DNA of 64,000 nt from Streptomyces resistomycificus (lineage in GTDB: Bacteria > Actinomycetota > Actinomycetes > Streptomycetales > Streptomycetaceae). Positions within the stretch are counted from its first letter, which is position 1; the number at the start of each line of letters is the position of its first letter. The notes under the pieces were generated by a model that did not search any database, was not told the DNA's origin, and worked only from the letters and a program-made list of their open reading frames with translations. The position numbers and the translations under genes were made by a program. Shown piece by piece: positions 23,966 through 33,005 of the stretch. The stretch spans positions 186,001-250,000 of the forward strand of contig NZ_KQ948995.1 in the NCBI RefSeq assembly GCF_001514265.1, read 5' to 3'.

Positions 23966-25423
23966 ATGAACATGGCGATGATGCGCCTGAGGCGCGAGGA
24001 CCCGCGCGTCGTCGGCTCGTTCAAGCTTCACAGAAGGCTCGGCGCGGGCGGGATGGGCGTGGTCTATCTAGGCTCCGACCGCAAGGGGCAGCGGGTCGCG
24101 CTCAAGGTGATCCGGCCCGATCTGGCCGAGGACCAGGAGTTCCGCTCCCGGTTCGCGCGTGAGGTGTCGGCGGCGCGGCGGATCCGTGGCGGCTGCACGG
24201 CGCGGCTGGTCGCAGCCGATCTCGACGCGGACCGGCCGTGGTTCGCCACCCAGTACGTGCCCGGACCTTCGCTGCACGACAAGGTCGTCGACGAGGGGCC
24301 GCTGGGCGCGGCCGACGTGGCCGCCGTCGGGGCCGCCCTGTCGGAGGGGCTGGTGGCGGTGCACGAGGCCGGCGTCGTGCACCGGGACCTCAAGCCGTCC
24401 AACATCCTGCTCTCCCCCAAGGGCCCGCGGATCATCGACTTCGGCATCGCCTGGGCGACGGGCGCCTCGACGCTCACCCATGTCGGCACCGCCGTGGGCT
24501 CCCCCGGCTTCCTCGCCCCGGAGCAGGTGCGCGGCGCCACGGTCACGCCCGCCACGGACGTGTTCTCGCTGGGCGCGACCCTGGCATACGCGTCGATGGG
24601 CGACTCGCCCTTCGGGCACGGCAGTTCCGAGGTGATGCTGTACCGCGTGGTGCACGAGGAGGCCCAGCTGCACGGCGTACCGGACGCTCTGGCTCCGCTG
24701 GTGCGGGCCTGTCTGGCGAAGGACCCGGAGGAGCGGCCCAGCACGCTCCAGTTGTCGCTGCGACTGAAGGAGATCGCGGCCCGGGAGGCGCAGGGACACG
24801 CGGAAGTACGGCCGCCCGCGCCGCGCGGTGGTGAGGCGGACCGGCCCACCGGGCGGCTCGCGGACAGTTATCCGGAGCGGGCGCCGCAGCGCCGTCCGCA
24901 GGGACAGGGGCAGGGACAGCAGGGCGGCCCGGGCGGCCAGGGCACTCCCCCGCCCCGGAGTGGTACGGGGTCGCGTGGTTCCGCTCCGGCGCGCGGCGGG
25001 GCGCCGTCGCGGGGTGGCAGTGCCTCGCGGGGCGGGAATCCGTCGTCTCGGTCCGGAGGGGCGCGGCCCTCGTCGGCCGGACGGAGCACGACCCGTTCCG
25101 GCGGCGGAAACCGCCCGGCGCCGCGCAGTGGTACGGGACGGCCGACCAGGGGCACGGGCACGGGGATGCGGCCCGCCAACCCGCGGCTGTTGCGCCAGCG
25201 GTTGTTCGTGTTCGTCGTGGTCACGCTGCTGGTGGCCCTCGCCATCGCCGCGGCCCAGGGCTGTCAGGGGCCCCCGCGCGGACTCGGCGGCGAGGGGGAC
25301 GTCGTACGGAAGCAGCAGGAGCAGCAGGAGCAACCGCTCCGAAGCGGGCAGCCCGGCTATGAGCCGTTGGACGCGCCGCTGATGTCGGAGCGGCACGAGT
25401 CGACGTTCACGACGTCCGACTAG
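23966..25423 (+). CDS. Membrane Ser/Thr protein kinase
   Basis: 485-residue Hanks-type kinase. The domain spans about 15-275: glycine loop GAGGMGVVY, catalytic lysine in VALKVI, HRDLKPSN, DFG in IIDFGIAW, and APEQ. A low-complexity Gly/Ser/Arg/Pro juxtamembrane region of about 120 residues follows. One helix (LFVFVVVTLLVALAIAAA, about 420) leads to a short extracellular tail (QQEQQEQPL) without PASTA repeats. The start among clustered ATGs (23966, 23972) is uncertain. The small gene at 25445 follows closely and may be cotranscribed. Confidence 0.9.
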   Translation: MNMAMMRLRREDPRVVGSFKLHRRLGAGGMGVVYLGSDRKGQRVALKVIRPDLAEDQEFRSRFAREVSAARRIRGGCTARLVAADLDADRPWFATQYVPGPSLHDKVVDEGPLGAADVAAVGAALSEGLVAVHEAGVVHRDLKPSNILLSPKGPRIIDFGIAWATGASTLTHVGTAVGSPGFLAPEQVRGATVTPATDVFSLGATLAYASMGDSPFGHGSSEVMLYRVVHEEAQLHGVPDALAPLVRACLAKDPEERPSTLQLSLRLKEIAAREAQGHAEVRPPAPRGGEADRPTGRLADSYPERAPQRRPQGQGQGQQGGPGGQGTPPPRSGTGSRGSAPARGGAPSRGGSASRGGNPSSRSGGARPSSAGRSTTRSGGGNRPAPRSGTGRPTRGTGTGMRPANPRLLRQRLFVFVVVTLLVALAIAAAQGCQGPPRGLGGEGDVVRKQQEQQEQPLRSGQPGYEPLDAPLMSERHESTFTTSD

Positions 25424-25444
25424 GACATTCTCGGAGGGGGCGGG

Positions 25445-25801
25445 GTGGGGTTCACCATTCAGCTTCGGCGCGGGGCGTCGACCGCGCGGACGGGGCGGGC
25501 GGCCGGGCCGCGACCGGTGGTGGGGGTGCTGGAGACGTACGTCGTCGACGACGAGGACGAGGAGTTCTGGGGAGCGGTCGCGCGGCTCGACCCGCGGCAG
25601 GTGCCGAGCCTGGCCGGCCTCGACGCGTACGCCGACACCACCCTGCGCGGAGCGGCGGTGGAGCGGATGGTGCGGGAGTTGCAGGAAGCCGATCCCGCCC
25701 GGCTCAGCGGCGCCGAACGTGCCGTGATGGAGCGGCTCTTGGCCTGGGGGCTGCGATGCCGGGCGGAGCGGGATCTGCACATCACGTTCTGCGGTGACTG
25801 A
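25445..25801 (+). CDS. Hypothetical protein downstream of kinase, 118 aa
   Basis: Soluble acidic protein. The middle contains VLETYVVDDEDEEFWGAVARLDP, and an all-helical C-terminal half ends in AERDLHITFCGD. GTG at 25445 follows GGAGGGGG. It lies 21 bases after the kinase stop in the same direction, so it may be a partner or substrate of the kinase (inference). Family not recognised. Confidence 0.7.
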   Translation: MGFTIQLRRGASTARTGRAAGPRPVVGVLETYVVDDEDEEFWGAVARLDPRQVPSLAGLDAYADTTLRGAAVERMVRELQEADPARLSGAERAVMERLLAWGLRCRAERDLHITFCGD

Positions 25802-25843
25802 CCAGGTGCGCCGCCCCGTGGCCTCGGGCTGCTCGGCCGTCGT

Positions 25844-26662
25844 CTAGAGCTGGGGCCGGCCCGTCGCCACGGCGTAGAACGCGACCGCGGCCGCCGCTCC
25901 CACGTTGAGTGAGTCGACGCCGTGGGCCATGGGAATGCGGACCCATTCGTCGGCGGCGACCAGGGCCTGGGTGGACAGGCCGTCGCCCTCGGCGCCAAGC
26001 ATCAGGGCCACCCGGTCCATCCGGTGCGGGGCCGCCTCGTCGAGGGACCTGGCCTTGGCGTCCGGCGTGAGGGCGAGGAGGGTGAAGCCCGCCTCGCGCA
26101 CCGACTCCAGGCCCTTGGGCCAGGAGTCGAGCCGGGCGTACGGCACCGAGAAGACCGCGCCCATGGAGACCTTCACGCTGCGGCGGTAGAGGGGGTCGGC
26201 GCAGTCCGGGGAGAGCAGGACCGCGTCCATGCCGAGCGCTGCGGCCGAGCGGAAGATCGCGCCGATGTTGGTGTGGTCGTTGACCGACTCCATGACGACG
26301 ACCCGGCGGGCGGTCTGCAGGAGGTCGGCCGCCGTGGGCAACGGCTTGCGCTGCATCGAGGCGAGCGCGCCGCGGTGCACGTGGTAGCCGGTGACCTGCT
26401 CGGCTAGCTCGGGGCTGACCGCGTACACGGGGGCCGGGAGCTCGTCTATGACGTCGCGCATGACGTCGACCCACTTGGCGGACAGCAGCATCGAACGCAT
26501 CTCGTACCCGGCGTCCTTGGCCCGTCGGATGACCTTCTCTCCCTCGGCGATGAACAGGCCCTCGGCCGGCTCGCGCTTGCGGCGCAGTTCGACGTCGGTC
26601 AGGCCCGTGTAGTCGTGCAGGCGCGGGTCGTCGGGGTCCTCGACGGTGATGAGATCGGCCAC
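25844..26662 (-). CDS. SpoU/TrmH-family RNA methyltransferase
   Basis: 272-residue SPOUT enzyme that methylates a ribose 2'-OH of rRNA or tRNA using SAM. The N-terminal substrate-binding domain includes GLFIAEGEKVIRRA. The three SpoU motifs are NIGAIFRSAAALG, VALMLGAEGDGLS, and IPMAHGVDSLNVGAAAAVAFYA, which forms the trefoil knot. The target nucleoside is unknown. The start is uncertain: GTG at 26662 gives the conserved N-terminus, and an in-frame TTG at 26698 is possible. Confidence 0.9.
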   Translation of the reverse strand: MADLITVEDPDDPRLHDYTGLTDVELRRKREPAEGLFIAEGEKVIRRAKDAGYEMRSMLLSAKWVDVMRDVIDELPAPVYAVSPELAEQVTGYHVHRGALASMQRKPLPTAADLLQTARRVVVMESVNDHTNIGAIFRSAAALGMDAVLLSPDCADPLYRRSVKVSMGAVFSVPYARLDSWPKGLESVREAGFTLLALTPDAKARSLDEAAPHRMDRVALMLGAEGDGLSTQALVAADEWVRIPMAHGVDSLNVGAAAAVAFYAVATGRPQL

Positions 26663-26727
26663 AGAGGTGATACTGCCTTGTCCTGGGTGCGGTGCCAACG
26701 GCTGGGAACGGGTTGTGTTACCCGCGG

Positions 26728-27960
26728 TTACTCAGAGGGCTGCCGGCCGACGTCGACGACCTCGCCGATGACGATGACCGCCGGGGGTTTGACCTCCCGC
26801 GTACGGACCGTCTCGGCGACCGTCGCCAGGGTCGCGTCGACCCGGCGCTGCGCGGCCGTCGTGCCCTCCTGCACGAGGGCCACCGGGGTGTCGGGGGACT
26901 TGCCGTGGGCGACCAGGGTCTCGGCGATCCTGCCGATCTTGTCGACGCCCATCAGGATCACCAGCGTGCCGGTGAGCTTCGCGAGGGAGGCCCAGTCCAC
27001 CAGGGAGCGCTCGTCGTCGGGGGCGACATGGCCGCTGACCACCGTGAACTCGTGCGCGACCCCGCGGTGGGTGACCGGGATACCGGCCGCGCCAGGCACC
27101 GAGATCGAGCTGGAGATGCCCGGGACGACCGTGCAGGCGATGCCCGCCTCGGCGAGCGCCTGGAGCTCCTCCATGCCGCGGCCGAAGACGTACGGGTCGC
27201 CGCCCTTGAGCCGTACGACGGCCTTGCCCTGCTTGGCGTGTTCGATCAGGGCGTTGTTGATGGCCTCCTGGGCCATGAAGCGGCCGTACGGGATCTTCGC
27301 CGCGTCGATCACCTCGACGTGCGGGGGGAGTTCGGCGAGGAGGTCGCGCGGGCCGAGGCGGTCGGCGATGACGACGTCGGCCTCGGCGAGAAGACGGCGG
27401 CCGCGGACCGTGATCAGGTCCGGGTCGCCGGGGCCGCCGCCGACGAGGGCGACACCGGCGGCGCGGGTGCGGTGGTGGGGGGCGACGAGGGTGCCGTCCC
27501 GCAGGCCCTCCACGACCGCGTCGCGGATGGCGGCGGTGTGGCGGGGGTCGCGGCCGCGCGCGTTCAAGGTGAGGACGGCGATCGTGACGCCCTCACTGGT
27601 GCCGGTGGCCGGGGTCCATGCCGTCGCCTGGTCGGCGTCGTCGGAGCGGACGCACCAGACGCGGTGGCGCTCCGCTTCGCCCGAGGCGTGGGCGTTGGCC
27701 TCGGCGTCGCTGGTCGCGATCAGGGCGTACCAGGCTTCGGCGAGGTCGCCCTCGGCGTAGGGGCGCCGGTGCCAGGTGAGCTCGCCCGCGTCCGCCATGG
27801 CTTCCACCGACGGGGTCGCCTCGGGGGACACGAGGTGGATGTCCGCGCCCGCCGCGATCAGTGCGGGCAGGCGGCGCTGGGCGACCTGGCCGCCGCCGAG
27901 GACGACCACTCGGCGGCCGGTGAGGCGGAGGCCTACGGGGTAGGCGGGGTGTTCGGCCAT
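26728..27960 (-). CDS. cobA: Uroporphyrinogen-III C-methyltransferase with precorrin-2 dehydrogenase domain
   Basis: 410-residue bifunctional enzyme at the entry to cobalamin and siroheme. The N-terminal Rossmann domain (RRVVVLGGGQVAQRRLPALI, residues about 16-35) is the NAD-dependent precorrin-2 dehydrogenase/ferrochelatase type. The C-terminal methyltransferase starts near residue 165 with VALVGGGPGDPDLITVRG and contains RLKGGDPYVFGRG and VVPGISSSISVPGAAGIP. AGGAG stands before ATG 27960. cobT lies upstream on the same strand, but a 280-bp gap suggests its own promoter. Confidence 0.93.
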   Translation of the reverse strand: MAEHPAYPVGLRLTGRRVVVLGGGQVAQRRLPALIAAGADIHLVSPEATPSVEAMADAGELTWHRRPYAEGDLAEAWYALIATSDAEANAHASGEAERHRVWCVRSDDADQATAWTPATGTSEGVTIAVLTLNARGRDPRHTAAIRDAVVEGLRDGTLVAPHHRTRAAGVALVGGGPGDPDLITVRGRRLLAEADVVIADRLGPRDLLAELPPHVEVIDAAKIPYGRFMAQEAINNALIEHAKQGKAVVRLKGGDPYVFGRGMEELQALAEAGIACTVVPGISSSISVPGAAGIPVTHRGVAHEFTVVSGHVAPDDERSLVDWASLAKLTGTLVILMGVDKIGRIAETLVAHGKSPDTPVALVQEGTTAAQRRVDATLATVAETVRTREVKPPAVIVIGEVVDVGRQPSE

Positions 27961-28005
27961 GAGGTGCGGCTCCTGTTGCGGCGGTGCGGTAGCCCTGACG
28001 TGCGG

Positions 28006-28011
28006 ATTTTA
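28006..28011 (-). promoter_or_regulatory. Possible -10 element of cobA
   Basis: TAAAAT on the minus strand, about 45 bases before the ATG in otherwise GC-rich DNA, with AAGACG 17 bases upstream. The rest of the 280-bp gap (27961-28240) shows no gene. No cobalamin riboswitch core is visible. Confidence 0.35.
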
Positions 28012-28240
28012 CGGGGAGGGCGCGGGGGCGTCTTCGGGTGTCCGATGGCTGGGCGTGTGGCCTGGGGGGCGGGGCCGTGCACGGTCGTGCCGGCCCGCTC
28101 CGCCGAGCGGGACGCCTGGCGCGGGCTGAGCGGGGCGGTGGTGGTGCGGTGACGGTGCGACGCGGCGCCGTCAAGACGTCGTCGGCCGCCGCACCCGAGC
28201 GCAGGGCCACCCGGAACCGGAGTCCCGGGTGACCGCAGGT

Positions 28241-31200
28241 CTACTTCTCGGTCACCCCGGCGGAGTCGAACGTCGCCACCTCGTGCATGGCCCGTGCCGT
28301 GCTCTGTACCAGCGGCAGTGCCAGCAGGGCGCCCGTGCCCTCGCCCAGGCGGAGGTCCAGGTCGACCAGAGGGCGCAGGCCCAGCTTGTTGAGGGCGGCC
28401 ACATGCCCGGGTTCCGCGCTGCGGTGGCCGGCGATGCAGGCCGCGAGGACCTCGGGCGCGATCGCGCGGGCGACCAGGGCGGCGGCGCCCGCGCTGACCC
28501 CGTCCAGGATCACCGGCGTACGCAGGGAGGCGCCGCCGAGCAGGAGGCCGACGATGGCGGCGTGTTCGAAACCGCCGATCGCGGCGAGCACCCCGATCGG
28601 GTCGGCCGGGTCCGGCTGGTGGAGTTCGAGGGCGCGGCGGACGACCTCGGTCTTGCGGGCGAGGGTCTCGTCGTTGATGCCGGTGCCGCGGCCGGTGACC
28701 TCGGCGGGGTCGGCGTCGGTGAAGACGGAGATGAGGGCGGCGGACGCGGTGGTGTTCGCGATGCCCATCTCGCCGGTGAGCAGGGCCTTGTTGCCTGCCG
28801 CCACCAGGTCACGGGCGGTCTCGATGCCCACCTCGATGGCCTGCTTGGCCTCCTCGCGGGTCATCGCGGAGCCGGTGGTCATGTCGGAGGTGCCCGCGCG
28901 GACCTTGCGGGGCAGCAGGCCGGGTGTCGCGGGCAGGTCCGCCGCCACACCCACGTCGACGACGCAGACCTCGGCGCCCACCTGCGCGGCGAAGGCGTTG
29001 CAGACCGCGCCGCCGCCGAGGAAGTTGGCGACCATCTGGGCCGTCACCTCCTGGGGCCACGGGGTGACGCCCTGGGCGTGGACGCCGTGGTCGCCGGCGA
29101 AGATCGCGACGGCCGCGGGCTCCGGGATGGGGGGCGGGCACTGGCGGGACAGGCCGGACAGCTGGGCGGAGATGATCTCCAGCATGCCGAGCGCGCCGGC
29201 CGGTTTGGTCATGCGCTTCTGCCGCTCCCAGGCCTCGCCGAGCGCCTTGGCGTCCAGCGGGCGGATCTGCGCGACGGTCTCGCCGAGCAGGTCGTGCGGC
29301 TCCTCGCCGGGCAGTGCGCGACGGCCGTACGTCTCCTCGTGGACGACCCACGACAGCGGGCGGCGCTTGGACCAGCCGGCCTGCATCAGCTCGGGCTCGT
29401 CCGGGAACTCGTCGACGTAGCCCACGCAGAGGTAGGCGATGACCTCGAGGTGCTCGGGCAGGCCGAGGGCGCGGACCATCTCGCGCTCGTCGAAGAAGCT
29501 GACCCAGCCGACGCCGAGGCCTTCGGCACGTGCGGCCAGCCAGAGGTTCTCGACGGCGAGCGCGGCGGAGTACGGGGCCATCTGCGGCTGGGTGTGCCGA
29601 CCGAGCGTGTGGCGGCCGCCGCGGGTGGGGTCGGCGGTGACGACGATGTTGACCGGAGTGTCGAGGATCGCCTCGATCTTCAGTTCCTTGAACTGTTTCG
29701 CACGGCCCTTGGGGAGGGACTTGGCGTAGGCGTCCCGCTGGCGCATGGCCAGTTCGTGCATGCTGCCGCGGGTCTCCGCCGAGCGGATGACGACGAAGTC
29801 CCAGGGCTGCGAGTGGCCCACGGAGGGAGCGGTGTGCGCGGCCTCCAGGACGCGGAGCAGCACCTCGTGCGGGATCGGGTCGCTGCGGAAGCCGTTGCGG
29901 ATGTCGCGCCGCTCGCGCATGACCTTCAGGACGGCCTCGCGCTCGGCGTCGTCGTAGGCGGGCGCGGCCGGGCCGGTGGACTGTCGTACGTCTTCCACGG
30001 GCGCCGTGCTCATTTCTTCCTGGTCCTGCGGGTCCTGCGGGTTCTGCGGATCCTGCGGGTCTTCCTGGTCGGCGGCCCTGGTGTCCAGGTCCTCCGCGTG
30101 CTGTACGAGTTCGGGGTCGCCCTCGCGGGGTGTGGGGACGGCGGCCACCGGTTCGGCCGCCTCCGGGGCCTCCAGTGCCTCCGGGGGGAGCGTCAAGGCC
30201 TGCGCGGGAGCCGGCGCGAGATGCGGAGTCGTCGGCACCGAGCCCTCGACCGGCACGAACTGGCCCAGGGGCTGGTCGGCGTGGGGCTGCGGGAGCGGTC
30301 CCGCCGGAGCGTCGGCGGCCACGAACCGGGCCTGCGCCTCGGGCAGTTCGGCACCCGACGGGTGGGGGGCGGTCGCGTCCGCCGAGTCGTCGGGGGCGGC
30401 CGGGGCCGAGGCCGGGGCGTCCGCGGGGATGAGCGTGGCGGCTGCGTCCGCGACGCCTTCCTGCGCGAGGGACGCGTCCGTGACGAGCTGGGGGCCCTGC
30501 GCGTCCTGGCCGGGCTGCGCGTCCGCGAGCGGCGGCAGGCACTGCTCCGGCGCGGTCGGGTCGGCTTCGCCGTGCTGGGGCGACTGCTCGGGAGTCATGG
30601 CCACGGGGGCCTCCTCGACGGGCGCCGCCCCGGCGGAGACGTCCACGGGCTGCGGGGCCTGCGCGGCGTCCGGGAAGGGGACGGCTTCGGGGACGATCTG
30701 TAGGTGCTCGGCGCCGTCGGCCGCAGGAGGCTGAACGGCGTGCTGAGCGGGGGCTTCAGGAAGCGGCACGGCTTCCTGAGCGACGGTTTCGGGGGTCGGC
30801 GCGGGGGCCGACAGGGTGTCGGCTCCGATGGTTTCGGGCTCGGCGGCGGGCTGTTCGGCGGCCGCTTCGAAGTCGGGGGCGGGCTCGGCGGGGGCGGGCT
30901 GCGGGGCGGTGGCCTCCGGCACGGGGTCGGGCTGCGGCGCGGGAGCGGGCTGCGGCGCCTGGACGAGCTCGGGGTCGACGGCATCGGGGTCGACGGCATC
31001 GGGGTCGACGGCATCGGGGTCGACGGCATCGGGCGCGGTCGGGATCTCGGGGGTCGCGGGCTCAGCCACCGGCAGGGCCTCGGCCACCGGTGCCGCCTCC
31101 GCCGCCGGGTCCGCCTCGGCCGCTACGTCGGTCTCGGCCGCCAGGTCGGTCTCGGCCACCGGGTCCGCCTCGACAGGGAGCGCGTGCTCCGGCATCGGTA

Positions 31201-32626
31201 CCGGCTCCGCGGCGGGGGCGGGGGCAGGGGCGGCTTCCTGGACAGGAGCGGCCTGCGGTGCCGGCTCGGTGTCCGCGGGGACTTCGGCCGCGGGTACCTG
31301 CGCGGCATCGACGCCCGGCTGGCCTGGGTCGACGAGCGAGTCCGCGCCCTGCTCCGGCGTGACCTCGCCGACGAGCTCGGCGCCTTCGGCCGGCACCTCC
31401 TCCGCCGCGACGTGCTCGGCGTCCACGGCGGCAGCGGCCTCGACCACGGCGTCCGGCGTGTGCTCTTCTCCAGCGGCCGGCACGGTCACCGGCACCTGCC
31501 CGGCCTCCGGGGCCGGCGTCGCTCTGGGAACCTGCGCAACGTCGCCGCCCGGCACCGCCTCACCGGCCGGTGCGTCGCCGCCCTGCGGAGCCTGAGCGGC
31601 GTACTCGCCCTCCTGGACCTCCGCGTCCGGTACTCCGTGCCCCCCGGCGTCCTGACCTGACGGTTCCTGGGCGAGCTCGCCACCCTGGCCGTCGGGAACC
31701 GGTGCCACCGCGACGTCCTCAGTGCCGGGGGCCTCGGCGAACCCGACACCCTCGCCGGCGTCCGGCAGCTGTACGAAGCCGCTGTCGGGCATCTGTGCGA
31801 AACCGGCGGCCTGGCCGTCCGGGACCTGCTCGATCCCGGCGCTCTGCACCTCCGCGGGCTGAGGGACGACGCCGCTCCGGGCCTCCGCAGCCGCCGCGTC
31901 CGACGGGTCGCCCAGCGCCTCCGCCTCGGCAACCGTCGCCTCGACCGGCGGAGCGTCCACAACGCCCGCGGCCTGCGCGGTCGTCGCGGCCTCCGTCGCG
32001 AGGCGGGCCACCGCGGCCTGGGCCGCGCCCACCGGCTCGGGCTCGGGGCCCGGCGCCGGAACAACCGTTTCGGCAGCCGCCACCCCAGCGTGCACCGGTG
32101 CCTGGACCGCGCCCGGGACGGGGGCGGCACCCCAGGGCGTCGCGCCCTGGGGCGGCATCTCGCGGAGCTGCTGCGGGACGTCGAGGTACTCGGGGCCGCT
32201 CGTGGGCGGACCGGCATGACGTGCCGGCGCTCCGACGGCGCCACGGTCGGCGAGGGAGCGGACCGGGCTCGCGGAGGTGTCCGGGATGGGCGGGCCGAGG
32301 TGCAGCGGGCGGCGGGGCGGGACCGGCATGGATGCCGGAACGGGGTTGGGGAGGCGGACGCCGTTGAGGTCGACGGAGCCGCTGTCGCGGCCGGACATCT
32401 CGTGCGGGCCGGGCTCGTGGACCGTCTCGACCACCGGCTCCGGCGCGGGTGGGGCGACCTCGTTGCCCCAGGGGCTCTGGGCGCCCGGCAGCAGCAACAG
32501 GTCTTCGTCCTCGGCGGTGGTCTCGGAGAGGTAGGTGTACGCACCGTGCGCGGAGACGCCCGGCTGCTCCACCATGCCTGCGTTCTCCGGCAGTCCCTCG
32601 CCCGGAACCTGGCCGGTGTCGGTCAT
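28241..32626 (-). CDS. cobT: Fusion: acidic repeat head + BluB-like nitroreductase + CobT phosphoribosyltransferase
   Basis: 1461-residue protein in three parts. Residues 1-870 are low-complexity Ala/Pro/Glu/Val/Asp sequence. From about 885 to 1090 lies a flavin nitroreductase domain of the BluB type (RRDIRNGFRSDPIPHEVLL, GHSQPWDFVVI, GLGVGWVSFF); BluB makes dimethylbenzimidazole from FMN. From about 1105 comes nicotinate-nucleotide:DMB phosphoribosyltransferase, with GDHGVHAQGVTPWP, GEMGIANTTASAAL and catalytic Glu in LGEGTGA (about 1429). It therefore makes and activates the lower ligand of cobalamin in one chain. GAGGGG precedes ATG 32626; an in-frame extension reaches about 32764. The head is far longer than in any standard CobT. 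Confidence 0.9.
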   Translation of the reverse strand: MTDTGQVPGEGLPENAGMVEQPGVSAHGAYTYLSETTAEDEDLLLLPGAQSPWGNEVAPPAPEPVVETVHEPGPHEMSGRDSGSVDLNGVRLPNPVPASMPVPPRRPLHLGPPIPDTSASPVRSLADRGAVGAPARHAGPPTSGPEYLDVPQQLREMPPQGATPWGAAPVPGAVQAPVHAGVAAAETVVPAPGPEPEPVGAAQAAVARLATEAATTAQAAGVVDAPPVEATVAEAEALGDPSDAAAAEARSGVVPQPAEVQSAGIEQVPDGQAAGFAQMPDSGFVQLPDAGEGVGFAEAPGTEDVAVAPVPDGQGGELAQEPSGQDAGGHGVPDAEVQEGEYAAQAPQGGDAPAGEAVPGGDVAQVPRATPAPEAGQVPVTVPAAGEEHTPDAVVEAAAAVDAEHVAAEEVPAEGAELVGEVTPEQGADSLVDPGQPGVDAAQVPAAEVPADTEPAPQAAPVQEAAPAPAPAAEPVPMPEHALPVEADPVAETDLAAETDVAAEADPAAEAAPVAEALPVAEPATPEIPTAPDAVDPDAVDPDAVDPDAVDPELVQAPQPAPAPQPDPVPEATAPQPAPAEPAPDFEAAAEQPAAEPETIGADTLSAPAPTPETVAQEAVPLPEAPAQHAVQPPAADGAEHLQIVPEAVPFPDAAQAPQPVDVSAGAAPVEEAPVAMTPEQSPQHGEADPTAPEQCLPPLADAQPGQDAQGPQLVTDASLAQEGVADAAATLIPADAPASAPAAPDDSADATAPHPSGAELPEAQARFVAADAPAGPLPQPHADQPLGQFVPVEGSVPTTPHLAPAPAQALTLPPEALEAPEAAEPVAAVPTPREGDPELVQHAEDLDTRAADQEDPQDPQNPQDPQDQEEMSTAPVEDVRQSTGPAAPAYDDAEREAVLKVMRERRDIRNGFRSDPIPHEVLLRVLEAAHTAPSVGHSQPWDFVVIRSAETRGSMHELAMRQRDAYAKSLPKGRAKQFKELKIEAILDTPVNIVVTADPTRGGRHTLGRHTQPQMAPYSAALAVENLWLAARAEGLGVGWVSFFDEREMVRALGLPEHLEVIAYLCVGYVDEFPDEPELMQAGWSKRRPLSWVVHEETYGRRALPGEEPHDLLGETVAQIRPLDAKALGEAWERQKRMTKPAGALGMLEIISAQLSGLSRQCPPPIPEPAAVAIFAGDHGVHAQGVTPWPQEVTAQMVANFLGGGAVCNAFAAQVGAEVCVVDVGVAADLPATPGLLPRKVRAGTSDMTTGSAMTREEAKQAIEVGIETARDLVAAGNKALLTGEMGIANTTASAALISVFTDADPAEVTGRGTGINDETLARKTEVVRRALELHQPDPADPIGVLAAIGGFEHAAIVGLLLGGASLRTPVILDGVSAGAAALVARAIAPEVLAACIAGHRSAEPGHVAALNKLGLRPLVDLDLRLGEGTGALLALPLVQSTARAMHEVATFDSAGVTEK
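30971..31030. repeat. 15-bp tandem repeat, four units, in the cobT head
   Basis: GGGTCGACGGCATCG occurs four times in tandem with no change visible. On the coding strand it encodes four copies of Pro-Asp-Ala-Val-Asp. The reading frame is kept, so unit number can change without frameshift. Confidence 0.9.
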
Positions 32627-33005
32627 GCGTACCCCTCGCCCATCGGTTAGTGCTCCTACGGCCGGCTCACCCGGAACGGCGCACCGACCGCCCCGCAGTG
32701 AAGAACGAGCGTGCGTGCCCAGCGGCACGAACGACCCGTCGCCAAAAGACGACAAAGCCATTAACTGGCATTGTCGCGGCCGTCGCGCCATCGCGACAGC
32801 TTGATCCGCGACGGCCCGCTGTGGACTGCGCCACGTTGCGCGTCCTCCGGTTTTCGCAGTACCACACCCACCCCAAAAGGGGCGTGTTTTCCGGACATTG
32901 GCCTACGAAGCGCCGGGCGTCCGAGTGCGGTACAACGATCGGCCAGCCTACCGCGCGCAGTACGACAACAGGATCACGGGGACACGATCCGGGACGGAAC
33001 AGGAA
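32627..33005. other. Spacer before cobT, no gene
   Basis: 379 bp between the cobL stop and the cobT start. The lower part can be read in frame with cobT (a possible 46-residue extension). A CCCCAAAAGGGG inverted repeat lies near 32872-32883. I searched for the cobalamin riboswitch B12-box and saw none. Confidence 0.5.

Noticed and set aside
27961..28240. 64-codon frame between cobA and cobT on the plus strand
   Set aside because: Gly/Ala/Arg composition only, no ribosome site, and it runs against both flanking genes.
28229..30703. 824-codon frame opposite cobT
   Set aside because: Shadow of cobT. The protein is low-complexity and no family is recognisable, while the minus strand holds clear BluB and CobT motifs.
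32627..33005. Cobalamin riboswitch before cobT
   Set aside because: No B12-box or the conserved core was visible in this spacer or in 27961-28240. A covariance-model scan would be decisive.
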